A stretch of 14,166 nucleotides of DNA. It comes from Candidatus Cloacimonadota bacterium. GTDB taxonomy: Bacteria > Cloacimonadota > Cloacimonadia > Cloacimonadales > TCS61. Shown in pieces: positions 1 through 6,481 of this stretch (its first letter is position 1; each line of letters starts with the position of its first letter). Both the position numbers and the translations under genes were made by a program. Below the pieces are notes generated by a model. The model worked only from the letters and a program-made list of their open reading frames with translations. It was not told where the DNA came from and did not search any database. The stretch spans positions 1 to 14,166 of the forward strand of contig JAUVKM010000023.1 in the NCBI GenBank assembly GCA_030596265.1. The letters are read 5' to 3'.

Positions 1-276
1 GGAAAATTCGGGATCGGTGATCTATCACTTTTGTCACCTGTTCAACAAGAATTTGTGAAGATCTTTGTTTGTTCACAGGGCAATATCAAGATCGTTGAAA
101 AGGCTTTAGGAATTTCTTATCCCACAGTTAAGAACCGACTGGCAGAGGTTACGCATGTTTTATGTAAGGGTAAGGAAGAACCTAAAATGAGATTATCAGA
201 AGATGTATTGAACGACATCGAAAAAGGCAACCTGACGGTTGATGAAGCAATAGCAAAATTAAAAGAAAGGAGTTAA
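1..276 (+). CDS. DUF2089-family putative transcriptional regulator, 3' part
   Basis: The frame is open from base 1, so the start lies outside the window. The in-frame TTG at 31 falls inside conserved sequence and is not a credible start. The 91 visible residues match the C-terminal half of DUF2089 proteins: an LSPVQQEF segment followed by a helix-turn-helix, GNIKIVEKALGISYPTVKNR (visible residues 27-46). The family's N-terminal zinc ribbon would lie upstream of the window. The last 25 residues (LSEDVLNDIEKG, then LTVDEAIAKL) form a short helical hairpin that recurs in the next two proteins. The gene ends 2 nt before the DUF4097 gene, whose Shine-Dalgarno AAAGGAG (266-272) lies inside this gene, so the two are surely co-transcribed. 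I infer that it binds DNA and may control this operon. No target is visible. Confidence 0.85.
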   Translation, partial: GKFGIGDLSLLSPVQQEFVKIFVCSQGNIKIVEKALGISYPTVKNRLAEVTHVLCKGKEEPKMRLSEDVLNDIEKGNLTVDEAIAKLKERS

Positions 277-278
277 AG

Positions 279-1619
279 ATGATAAACCTGGAAAAAACGT
301 ATGAGTTTGAAACAAAACACGATCTTGTAGTTGAGTTTGAATCGGAAAATTTTGGATTAAAAGTTATCGGCTGGGAAAAAGAAACATCAGAATTTTTTAT
401 AAAACTCGATTTCGAACAAGATGATGAAAAGGAAGTTAAGATCGAAGATATCGTAGAAGCAAAATATATTGGAAAGAAAAACACTTTAAGCATCGAATTA
501 AATGAACTGGAAAATATACGGCATATAAGTTCTCAACTTGAGCTGAGGGTTCCTCACGTTACGAAAATAATCGGTGAATCAGAAAATGGTAGCATTTCGA
601 TTGAAAACCGGCATGCTGTTCAAACAATAACTACAGAAAATGGTGTAATCAAGATGGATCACGTGAATGGTGAACTGATTTGTGAAACTGAAAATGGAGC
701 GATCAAACTTTTGGATTGCAATGGTAATACAAACCTGAAGACAGAGAACGGTGCTGTGAAAATGAAAAATTGTGAAGGGGACATCATTTTAAGATCTGAA
801 AATGGCTCTCCCAAAATAATTGATTGCAAGGGGAATCTGGATTTGATCAATGAAAATGGAGCTGTTCGGGTTCTGAAAGCAGAATTTGCTAAAGCGAGCA
901 TAACAAACCAGAATGGCAGTATTTATTATGAATTCACTCCTATCGAAAAAGGGCAGTTCAAGTTTGAAAATAAACATGGCAAGATCCACCTGATCATCCC
1001 TGAAGAAGTTCCCTATAAAATTGAAGCGATTAACAAATTAGGTAGATTTCATGTTGGTTTAAAAGGTGATTACAATGGTCTTGAGCAAGGACTTAACATT
1101 GGTAATGAGAAAAAATTGAATATGGTTCAAGGTTCCGGAAAGGTAGAAATATCGGCGAAAAACCAAATGGGAAGCATCAATTTGATGAATCATCCGATGA
1201 AGGGTGGTAACTTCAAATTTGATATGTCATTTATGTCTGATATAATGGATAACATTCCCGAAGAATATTTTGATAAGAAAAAGATCATCAAAAAAATTGA
1301 GAAAGCACAAAAGAAGATAAAAAATATCAATATGCCGGATATGAAAAACATCATGACAGAAGTAATGGAAGATGTACAGGATAACATCAAGAATATATAT
1401 ACCACTGTTTCCAGTGAGGAATTCCAGGAAAAAGTTGAAGAAAAAATAAGTGATGGGATTTCCAAAGTAATGGAAAAAGCTAAAGAACAATCGCTTTCCG
1501 AACAGGAACAAAATGAGGTTGATGAACGCAGCCGGTTAAAGATCCTGCAGATGTTAGCGGATGGAAAGATCACAGCAGATGAAGCAGAGAAGCTGATAGC
1601 AGCAATGGAAGGTAGATAA
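279..1619 (+). CDS. DUF4097-family beta-repeat protein with C-terminal SHOCT-like helical hairpin
   Basis: A 446-residue protein with three parts. Residues 1-100 are a charged beta-rich lead-in. Residues 102-213 hold seven repeats, six with ENG and the last with QNG, spaced exactly 18 residues apart (19 for the last). This is the beta-strand repeat type of DUF4097, the 'putative adhesin' family that includes Bacillus YvlB. Residues about 330-415 are Lys/Glu-rich and probably helical or coiled coil. Residues 419-443 are a hairpin module with LADGKITADEAEKLI. No signal peptide or membrane helix is visible, so the protein is probably cytoplasmic despite the adhesin label. The ATG follows AAAGGAG by 6 nt. 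The stop codon overlaps the next start (TAATG). Its biochemical role is unknown; the operon suggests that the regulator, this protein and the next one work together. Confidence 0.85.
   Translation: MINLEKTYEFETKHDLVVEFESENFGLKVIGWEKETSEFFIKLDFEQDDEKEVKIEDIVEAKYIGKKNTLSIELNELENIRHISSQLELRVPHVTKIIGESENGSISIENRHAVQTITTENGVIKMDHVNGELICETENGAIKLLDCNGNTNLKTENGAVKMKNCEGDIILRSENGSPKIIDCKGNLDLINENGAVRVLKAEFAKASITNQNGSIYYEFTPIEKGQFKFENKHGKIHLIIPEEVPYKIEAINKLGRFHVGLKGDYNGLEQGLNIGNEKKLNMVQGSGKVEISAKNQMGSINLMNHPMKGGNFKFDMSFMSDIMDNIPEEYFDKKKIIKKIEKAQKKIKNINMPDMKNIMTEVMEDVQDNIKNIYTTVSSEEFQEKVEEKISDGISKVMEKAKEQSLSEQEQNEVDERSRLKILQMLADGKITADEAEKLIAAMEGR
582..917 (+). repeat. 18-residue (54-bp) coding repeat, about six to seven units
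   Basis: The triplet ENG starts at residues 102, 120, 138, 156, 174 and 192 of the DUF4097 protein, and QNG follows at 211. Between the triplets the pattern alternates hydrophobic and polar residues, with a second turn [DN]-C-x-G. Cysteines at 147, 165 and 183 sit at the same point of three successive units. The period fits one rung of a beta-helix or beta-solenoid. The DNA units have diverged, so this is an old protein repeat and not a recent tandem duplication. Confidence 0.85.
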
Positions 1620-2005
1620 TGGAAGAGAAGAAACGAATTATAAATATGGTGGCAGAAGGCAAAATATCAGCCGAAGATGCAGCGAAACTTTTAGAAGCAT
1701 TGAATCCGAAACCTGTAAGTTCAAAGTTGGGTAGAAAACTACACATTCTCATCACGCAGGAAGGGAGTGAAAAACCAAAACTGAATCTTTCCATTCCGGT
1801 AAAGCTTGCTCAGATAGGGATGAATTTCATTCCTAGAAATGCAAATTTCGATGCTCACCTCGAAAGTACTAATTTTGATTTCTCTTCAATTAATTGGAAA
1901 GAGATAATGGATATGGTTTCCAGCGGTGAAGTGGGAGATCTATTCAATATGGAAGTGGAAGAGGATAATAAACCACCAACAACGATCAGGATTTATGTGG
2001 AGTAG
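1619..2005 (+). CDS. Small SHOCT-like-domain protein, partner of the DUF4097 protein
   Basis: A 128-residue protein. Its first 28 residues (MEEKKRIINMVAEGKI, then SAEDAAKLLEAL) are a copy of the helical hairpin that ends both preceding proteins. The remainder has a strand-rich segment (KLHILITQ, about 41-48) and LNLSIPVKLAQIGMNFIP (about 55-72). It ends with IRIYVE after an acidic stretch. Similar tails occur next to DUF4097 proteins in other bacteria, but I know of no assigned function. The ATG overlaps the previous stop by one base and is preceded by GGAAGG (1607-1612) at 6 nt, so translation is probably coupled. No signal peptide or membrane helix is seen. It is the last gene before a strong terminator. 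Shared modules suggest hetero-oligomerisation with its neighbours (inference). Confidence 0.75.
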   Translation: MEEKKRIINMVAEGKISAEDAAKLLEALNPKPVSSKLGRKLHILITQEGSEKPKLNLSIPVKLAQIGMNFIPRNANFDAHLESTNFDFSSINWKEIMDMVSSGEVGDLFNMEVEEDNKPPTTIRIYVE

Positions 2006-2007
2006 CC

Positions 2008-2028
2008 TTTAGAATCGGACATTCTAAA
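2008..2028. other. Small hairpin directly after the operon's last stop codon
   Basis: An inverted repeat TTTAGAAT / ATTCTAAA with a 5-base loop (CGGAC) starts 2 nt after the TAG stop. It is AT-rich, has no following T-run, and lies just upstream of the true terminator. It could protect the 3' end of the mRNA, or it could be chance. Confidence 0.45.
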
Positions 2029-2033
2029 ATAAC

Positions 2034-2063
2034 AAAAGGACAGATATTAATCTGTCCTTTTTT
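2034..2063 (+). terminator. Strong intrinsic terminator of the DUF2089-DUF4097 operon
   Basis: A perfect 12-bp stem, AAAAGGACAGAT paired with ATCTGTCCTTTT, with an ATTA loop. The 3' arm runs into a T-tract at 2058-2063. The symmetrical A-tract means it could also work on the other strand, but no - strand gene ends here. It separates the operon from the small membrane protein gene at 2111. Confidence 0.9.
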
Positions 2064-2110
2064 CTTGCCTGAATGAAATATACTTTTAAATTTTCTTTTG
2101 AGGGTTAATA

Positions 2111-2308
2111 ATGAAAATAAAGATCAATAAATTAAATGCACTCAAGTTTACAGCAATCGGACTTACATTAAGCATTATAGGACAATTTTTAATTGGAAAG
2201 CAAAGCATTTTTGCAATTACATTAACAACTCTTGGAGTTGTCTTCGCTGCAATTGGTGTGTTAATGTCGTTAGGAGTTTTAGATTATTTTAAGAAGAAAC
2301 GGGATTGA
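2111..2308 (+). CDS. Small two-helix membrane protein of unknown function
   Basis: A 65-residue protein with two hydrophobic stretches: about residues 12-28 (FTAIGLTLSIIGQFLIG) and about 34-59 (rich in L, T, V, G and A). They are joined by a short loop (KQSIF). Both termini are Lys-rich (MKIKINKLN and FKKKRD), so both probably face the cytoplasm. The ATG follows a GAGG-type ribosome binding site at about 7 nt. The gene stands alone: it lies beyond the terminator at 2034-2063 and is convergent with the - strand genes, so it needs its own promoter, probably in the AT-rich stretch at 2065-2100. No family is recognised. Coding status rests on the hydrophobic pattern, the start signal and fit to the gap. 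Confidence 0.6.
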   Translation: MKIKINKLNALKFTAIGLTLSIIGQFLIGKQSIFAITLTTLGVVFAAIGVLMSLGVLDYFKKKRD

Positions 2309-2316
2309 ATTATTTA

Positions 2317-2387
2317 TCGAGTCGTAAGGAACAACGACTCGAAATTTATTAATAATTTACTTCGACTCGACGAATCTTTCGAGTCGA
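2317..2387. repeat. Cluster of four TCGAGTCG-type inverted-repeat arms
   Basis: Two hairpins share one core. TCGAGTCGT (2317-2325) pairs with ACGACTCGA (2334-2342) across an 8-base loop. TCGACTCGA (2362-2370) pairs with TCGAGTCGA (2379-2387), also across an 8-base loop. Arms of different hairpins can pair with each other. The cluster sits between the ends of convergent genes, but neither hairpin has a clear T-run, so a bidirectional terminator role is only possible. Confidence 0.75.
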
Positions 2388-2398
2388 GTTCAATGCCC

Positions 2399-2454
2399 TG
2401 TCATTCCTAACTACGATTGGGAATCTAAGATCCCCAGTCAAGCTGAGGATGACA
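2399..2454. repeat. 56-bp near-palindromic element, probable dispersed repeat
   Basis: It begins TGTCATTCC and ends GGATGACA, and the whole unit aligns with its own reverse complement with a few mismatches; the centre is ATCTAAGAT. The inner text (GGGAATCTAAGATCCCC) and the TGTCAT ends resemble short palindromic repeats found many times in intergenic DNA of several bacteria. It lies next to the TCGAGTCG cluster in the only sizeable gene-free gap on this side. I infer a small mobile or REP-like element; copy number cannot be seen from one window. Confidence 0.65.
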
Positions 2455-2491
2455 AGAAATCTGAAACGTTAAATATAACAGGGAAATGTTA

Positions 2492-3022
2492 CTAAACAAC
2501 ATAACATCCGCATCTTTCGGGATGATCTTTTACTAATGCGTCAGATCTAACTTTCCTGATGATCCATAAAACAAGAAAATCTCCACCAGCTAAAACCGTG
2601 AACAGAATTCCATAAATTAGTAGCCAGCTCTTTCCAAAAATTAGAGCAATTATAGAAGGAACAATTCCTAATATAATTGCTGGTAGAAGTAGAGCAATGC
2701 GATAAACAGATGTTTTAAGCGGAATTCTGCAATGTGCAAAGGGTGTGAGATATTTCCATTTTATTCCAATTTGAACTTGCTTGATCTTAATCTTGCCAAA
2801 GATAAGAAATCCAATTGCATGAAGAACTTCGTGAAGAAAAGTACCCATAATAAATGCTGTAATAAAATAGGGAAGAGCCATGTAGAGTGAAAGAAAACCT
2901 TGGGTGAAGGTTTGCCAGTTCCAAATTAAGACAAATGGGTAGACAAGGCTAATGATCGAGATCAAGACAATAGGAATTGCGTAAAGGTTTGCACTGAGGG
3001 CAGAGATGGAAAGATCTTTCAT
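2492..3022 (-). CDS. DUF3267-family membrane protein, putative zinc metallopeptidase
   Basis: A 176-residue protein with about four hydrophobic segments (roughly 11-35, 48-72, 107-130 and 132-156). The second carries HEVLHAIGF, an HExxH zinc-site motif at residues 64-68. A later GGD (Asp148) at a membrane helix is a candidate third metal ligand, as in membrane zincins. The ending DHPERCGCYVV matches the typical DUF3267 tail, with Cys-x-Cys added. The family is classed as putative zincin peptidases; I know of no confirmed substrate. The ATG lies 3 nt after the stop of the preceding gene and has no clear Shine-Dalgarno, so it probably depends on translational coupling. It is the last gene of the - strand run and ends at the repeat-bearing gap. 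Confidence 0.8.
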   Translation of the reverse strand: MKDLSISALSANLYAIPIVLISIISLVYPFVLIWNWQTFTQGFLSLYMALPYFITAFIMGTFLHEVLHAIGFLIFGKIKIKQVQIGIKWKYLTPFAHCRIPLKTSVYRIALLLPAIILGIVPSIIALIFGKSWLLIYGILFTVLAGGDFLVLWIIRKVRSDALVKDHPERCGCYVV

Positions 3023-3025
3023 GAA

Positions 3026-3637
3026 CTACTTGAAAAATTCATAACCGAGAAGAACATACATTTCAGAATTAATACCGGTTATAACACCTCGGTTTACTCT
3101 TCCAATGTGTAATATTATTCCTCTTGAATCACGGAATTTAAGTTCATATACCAAAATAGGTTTTCTGTTCTCGGCTTGTGTCCAACTGATATCCAGTCCC
3201 CATTTCTCGGAAGCAAAACGAAAACCTAAAAGTGCTCTATGAATTGTTGTGCTCATCTCATTTGATGTTTTGTAATCTTCATAATTTATCTCAGTACGTT
3301 TTACGCCACCGTAAAATCCATAAGTAAAATAGGAATCTTCAGTTGAATAATTTGCGAAATCATGAAAGTAAATACTATAAGATCTTAATAAACTGAATCT
3401 GTCATCAAGCGAGTAAACTTTTTGAAATGTAGCACCACCGATTCCCATTTTGTCGATAAGATTAAATAGATCCAGTTGTGCTTGAATGCCAAAGACAGGT
3501 TCGTCGTATTTATATTTCTGATATTCAGGGTAATAGGCAGCTGCATTTATGCCGAAGATATATTCCATCTTGTCGGCAGCTAAATGTATACTTACAAAGA
3601 TCAATATTAAAATAAATATTACTTTCAGATTTTTCAT
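3026..3637 (-). CDS. Secreted protein, probable outer-membrane beta-barrel, unknown function
   Basis: A 203-residue protein. Residues 1-21 (MKNLKVIFILILIFVSIHLA) form a signal peptide with likely cleavage before ADKMEY. The mature part is rich in Tyr, Phe and Gly, with alternating patterns such as YFTYGFYGGVKR and RALLGFRFASEKWGLDISW. It ends YVLLGYEFFK, so aromatic residues lie next to the C-terminal Lys, close to the aromatic C-terminus usual for outer-membrane barrels. Its length would fit about eight strands. Start choice: a GTG at 3646 and an ATG at 3643 are also in frame, but the AAAAGAG at 3646-3652 is spaced correctly (8 nt) only for the ATG at 3637. The next gene follows after 3 nt. 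No specific family is recognised. Confidence 0.65.
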   Translation of the reverse strand: MKNLKVIFILILIFVSIHLAADKMEYIFGINAAAYYPEYQKYKYDEPVFGIQAQLDLFNLIDKMGIGGATFQKVYSLDDRFSLLRSYSIYFHDFANYSTEDSYFTYGFYGGVKRTEINYEDYKTSNEMSTTIHRALLGFRFASEKWGLDISWTQAENRKPILVYELKFRDSRGIILHIGRVNRGVITGINSEMYVLLGYEFFK

Positions 3638-3684
3638 TTTCATCACTCTTTTATATTTAATTCATTGTGTAGCAAATCAAAAGA

Positions 3685-4626
3685 TTAGAGTTCTTTGTCC
3701 AGAAATATTCTGCTTTCTTCTCTATTATCCTGTTTTTCGAAACCGGTAATGTAGAATCCATCAGACAATACAAATTGGAGCATTGCTTTGTGCTTATTTC
3801 GTGTTTTCATTTTAATTGTCTTAAACCCTTTTTCTTTAACCCATCTTTGTTGGAAATACGCTAATTCTGTAGCTATCTTATTTTTCCTAAATTTAGGAAT
3901 TACACCTTCCATCCAAGAATAGAAATATTCATCAATTTGATAACCAACCTTAAACCCGGCAGGTTTCCCTTTCAAATATGCGATAAGAATGAGCTGTATT
4001 CTATTTTTTAATCTATTCTCATATTCACCTGTTTCATAAGGATCATCAAATTCAGGAATCTGTTTAGAAATTTCCACAGCTTGTTCTATTGTTCCCTCAA
4101 CAATTTCCAAATCTTTTTTCATTAACATATCACTATAAGAATTATTTATCAGATCTTCATCTTTAATTTGGAATAATGAAAGATATTCTTTGCATTGTTC
4201 GTAAAGTTTTTCTGCTCCGATATTTCCAGTTTTATTAATAGCTTCAATTTCTATAAAGCTACCCAGTTCATCAACTTCATCAATATGGAATTTTATATTA
4301 TCAATATAGTATATTTCTCTTTTTTTATTTACAACAACAAGAGTACCGATCGCTTTTAAAAGCTGCTGTTTTACCAGGTCTTCTTTTCTGGGATGATAAT
4401 AAAGAACATCAGAACGTTTGGGTCCGGAAATATCTTCTCTATCGTAATGAACAAGGCTATATTCAATATTGCCTTCTCTCATTTTTAGGCGTCCGTTTTT
4501 AACCTTAAAATAAGTATCTTTCTGGTTATCAGTTCCTTTGAAGAAGACTTTTTTTTCTGTGAGTATATTGCGGATCGTTTCGAGATCATTGCATTTTGCT
4601 TTTATTTCAATATTCAAAATTGCCAA
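3685..4626 (-). CDS. CYTH domain-GNAT acetyltransferase fusion protein
   Basis: A 313-residue protein with two domains. Residues 3-170 are a CYTH (CyaB/thiamine-triphosphatase) domain of the NIEIKAK type. It has NGRLKMREG (44-52), GPKRSD (68-73), KKREIYY (101-107) and HIDEVDELGSFIEIE (114-128), the basic and acidic residues that line the phosphate- and metal-binding tunnel. Relatives bind or hydrolyse polyphosphorylated compounds, and some make cAMP. Residues 174-313 look like a GNAT N-acetyltransferase with GVIPKFRKNKIATEL (241-255) at the acetyl-CoA loop. There the usual Gly of R-x-x-G-x-A is Lys250. The start is TTG: a stop lies just upstream in frame, there is no nearby ATG, and CAGGT is 8 nt away. 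The gene begins 12 nt after the cysteine desulfurase gene. The substrate is unknown. Confidence 0.85.
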   Translation of the reverse strand: MAILNIEIKAKCNDLETIRNILTEKKVFFKGTDNQKDTYFKVKNGRLKMREGNIEYSLVHYDREDISGPKRSDVLYYHPRKEDLVKQQLLKAIGTLVVVNKKREIYYIDNIKFHIDEVDELGSFIEIEAINKTGNIGAEKLYEQCKEYLSLFQIKDEDLINNSYSDMLMKKDLEIVEGTIEQAVEISKQIPEFDDPYETGEYENRLKNRIQLILIAYLKGKPAGFKVGYQIDEYFYSWMEGVIPKFRKNKIATELAYFQQRWVKEKGFKTIKMKTRNKHKAMLQFVLSDGFYITGFEKQDNREESRIFLDKEL

Positions 4627-4633
4627 AGTTGCT

Positions 4634-4638
4634 ACCTG
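4634..4638 (-). promoter_or_regulatory. Ribosome binding site that fixes the TTG start of the CYTH-GNAT gene
   Basis: On the - strand CAGGT directly follows the TAA stop of the cysteine desulfurase gene and lies 8 nt before the TTG at 4626. The in-frame TAA a few codons upstream excludes a longer protein. The arrangement points to translational coupling of the two genes. Confidence 0.6.
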
Positions 4639-5772
4639 TTATCGTATCTGAGTACTATATATTTCAGTTATTTTTTTTATAGCTTCATCAATTTCATTCT
4701 TGGTTGTCATTTTACCGGTTGAAAAACGGATAGTTCCCATAGCATATTCTACCGGTACATTCATAGCTTCTAAAACGTAAGAGAGTGAAGTAATATTAGA
4801 ATGACATGCTGCTCCGGTAGAAGCTGCAACTTCAAGAAACAGAGAAAGTTGGAAATATTCATTCATATTCAAGAAGCTTACATTCAAAGTATTAGGTAAT
4901 CTTTTCTCTGGATGTCCATTTAATCTTACGTCCGGGATCTTATTAACTAATCCATTCCATAATCTATCACGCATTGCCTTTAGATGTTCATAGTTATCAG
5001 AAAGATTCTGCTTAGCAATCTCGCAAGCTTTCCCCAAACCGACAATCTCAAGAACATTTTCTGTACCTGCCCGCCGATCATTCTCCTGCTTGGCACCAAA
5101 CATCAATTTTTCAAGTTTTATATCCTGTTTAATAAAAAGTGCACCAATGCCTTTAGGTGCATAAATTTTATGTCCCGCAATGGTAAGTAGATCAACATTA
5201 AGTTTTGCAACATCTACCGATATTTTCCCTATAGATTGAGCTGCGTCCGTATGCATGCAGATACCATTTTCGTTTGCAACTTCTGCAATTTCTGTTATTG
5301 ACTGGATCGTGCCTACTTCGTTATTAGCATGCATTATTGAGATCAGAATAGTATTTTGTGTAATAGCTTTTTGTACAGATTTAACTGAGACCAATCCATT
5401 TTTATCTACTGGAAGATAGGTTACTTTAAAATTGTGTTTTTCCAGGTATTTGCAAACTTCAATTATAGTGGGATGTTCAATTACAGATGTGATAATATGG
5501 TTTCCTTTATGACGATTGGCAAAAGCATATCCCCTTAACGCATAATTATTTGATTCGGTACCGCCACTTGAGAATATTATTTCATCCGGTTTGCAATTTA
5601 TAAGTTTTGCAACTTGTTTTCTGGCTTTGATAACAGCTTTTCTAGAAATAATTCCAAACCAATGAGAGCTGGAAGGATTTCCAAAGTTTTGTTTCAAAAA
5701 TGGCATCATAGCATCAGCAACTTGAGTGTCTATGGGCGTGGTCGCATTATAATCAAGGTAGATCGGTTCCAA
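4639..5772 (-). CDS. Cysteine desulfurase, NifS/IscS superfamily, selenocysteine-lyase-like
   Basis: A 377-residue class V PLP-dependent aminotransferase-fold enzyme of full family length. It moves sulfur from L-cysteine to its own catalytic cysteine, giving alanine, for iron-sulfur clusters or thio-compounds; some relatives act on selenocysteine. Visible features: LDYNATTP (6-13), GGTESNN (70-76), EHP with the PLP-stacking His100, HTDAAQ (174-179), AGHK with the PLP Lys202, and RAGTEN (234-239). The active-site loop is TGAACHS with Cys323. The GAACHS context recalls animal selenocysteine lyase more than the SGSAC of IscS. The TTG start is firm: TAA precedes it directly in frame, and AAGGA lies 7 nt upstream. 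No iscU, nifU or selD lies beside it, so a role in Fe-S assembly for the nearby redox enzymes is only an inference. Confidence 0.92.
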   Translation of the reverse strand: MEPIYLDYNATTPIDTQVADAMMPFLKQNFGNPSSSHWFGIISRKAVIKARKQVAKLINCKPDEIIFSSGGTESNNYALRGYAFANRHKGNHIITSVIEHPTIIEVCKYLEKHNFKVTYLPVDKNGLVSVKSVQKAITQNTILISIMHANNEVGTIQSITEIAEVANENGICMHTDAAQSIGKISVDVAKLNVDLLTIAGHKIYAPKGIGALFIKQDIKLEKLMFGAKQENDRRAGTENVLEIVGLGKACEIAKQNLSDNYEHLKAMRDRLWNGLVNKIPDVRLNGHPEKRLPNTLNVSFLNMNEYFQLSLFLEVAASTGAACHSNITSLSYVLEAMNVPVEYAMGTIRFSTGKMTTKNEIDEAIKKITEIYSTQIR

Positions 5773-5779
5773 TTATTTT

Positions 5780-5784
5780 TCCTT
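5780..5784 (-). promoter_or_regulatory. Ribosome binding site that fixes the TTG start of the cysteine desulfurase
   Basis: AAGGA on the - strand lies 7 nt before the TTG at 5772. An in-frame TAA (5773-5775) touches the TTG, so no upstream start is possible. The next in-frame ATG would remove 21 residues, including the conserved LDYNATTP. Confidence 0.75.
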
Positions 5785-5807
5785 AAATATTTTTTTCAAA
5801 TACTTCT

Positions 5808-6410
5808 TCAACTAACTGTTCTCTCAGCATCTCGCATTTGAATATCTTTGATTTTAAAGTTTTTAATTCTAAAGAGATCTAAACATACATCACGAATAAC
5901 TGTATCATATTTGCCATCAGGATCATCTTCAATTTCTTTTAAAGCGTCTTCAATTGCACCTGCAGGTCTGTAAGGTCTGTTAGCAGATATTGCTTCAACA
6001 ACATCAGCAATACGCAATATTCTGGCTTCAATACAGATATCGTCTCCCATAAGCCCACGTGGATATCCTTTTCCATCTAAAGTTTCATGATGTTGGTAAA
6101 CTATTTCAGCGATCCTATCTGGGAAATTTATTTTTCTTAATATCTGATAACCAGCTTTAGAATGGATTTTTATAAGATTAAATTCGCATTCAGCCAATTT
6201 ACCGGGTTTGCATAATATTTCAGCAGGAAGATTGATCTTACCAATGTCATGCAGAATTGCTGCAATTCTCATAACATCTAATTGTTCCTGCTCAAACCCC
6301 ATCTCTCTTGCAATAGCGAGTGAAATAGTTGCAACTCTTTTTTGATGTCCGGCAGTATAGGGATCCCAAATTTCTATTGCTGCAATGAGTGCATTCACGA
6401 TCTTTTCCAT
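5808..6410 (-). CDS. Stand-alone HD-GYP domain protein, putative cyclic di-GMP phosphodiesterase
   Basis: A 200-residue protein consisting of little more than one HD-GYP domain. The metal-binding residues appear complete: His22 (YTAGHQKRVA), His54-Asp55 with HDIGK, His83, His107-His108 and Asp136. The signature HHETLDGKGYP (107-117) and RPYR (145-148) are also present. HD-GYP enzymes hydrolyse cyclic di-GMP to pGpG or GMP. No sensor, receiver or membrane segment precedes the domain. It closely resembles residues about 670-856 of the next upstream protein, with shared blocks such as DPYTAGHQ, RIAAILHDIGKI and VYQHHE, so it probably arose as a copy of that output domain. The ATG follows GGAG by only 4 nt, and an in-frame TAG excludes a longer start in this gap. 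It lies 71 nt after the receptor gene and 35 nt before the cysteine desulfurase. Confidence 0.9.
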   Translation of the reverse strand: MEKIVNALIAAIEIWDPYTAGHQKRVATISLAIAREMGFEQEQLDVMRIAAILHDIGKINLPAEILCKPGKLAECEFNLIKIHSKAGYQILRKINFPDRIAEIVYQHHETLDGKGYPRGLMGDDICIEARILRIADVVEAISANRPYRPAGAIEDALKEIEDDPDGKYDTVIRDVCLDLFRIKNFKIKDIQMRDAERTVS

Positions 6411-6481
6411 AATGCTCCATCTGGTCTTAAGTATCTATGTAACCTAAATTTAATTAATAAACTGGGTCAACAAAAAAGAAT

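Noticed and set aside
1190..1573. Antisense open frames in the DUF4097 gene (also at 182-493 and 659-901)
   Set aside because: Their Phe/Ser-rich composition comes from the complement of Lys/Glu-rich coding sequence, and the + strand product is clearly a known family.
2317..2454. CRISPR array or tRNA in the repeat-rich gap
   Set aside because: The arms are short, inverted and unevenly spaced, with no regular spacers, and no cloverleaf can be drawn.
6411..6481. Separate promoter for the stand-alone HD-GYP gene, from a TTGACC on the - strand near 6470
   Set aside because: No convincing -10 box lies at 16-18 nt, and the gap fits read-through from the receptor gene. It remains possible.
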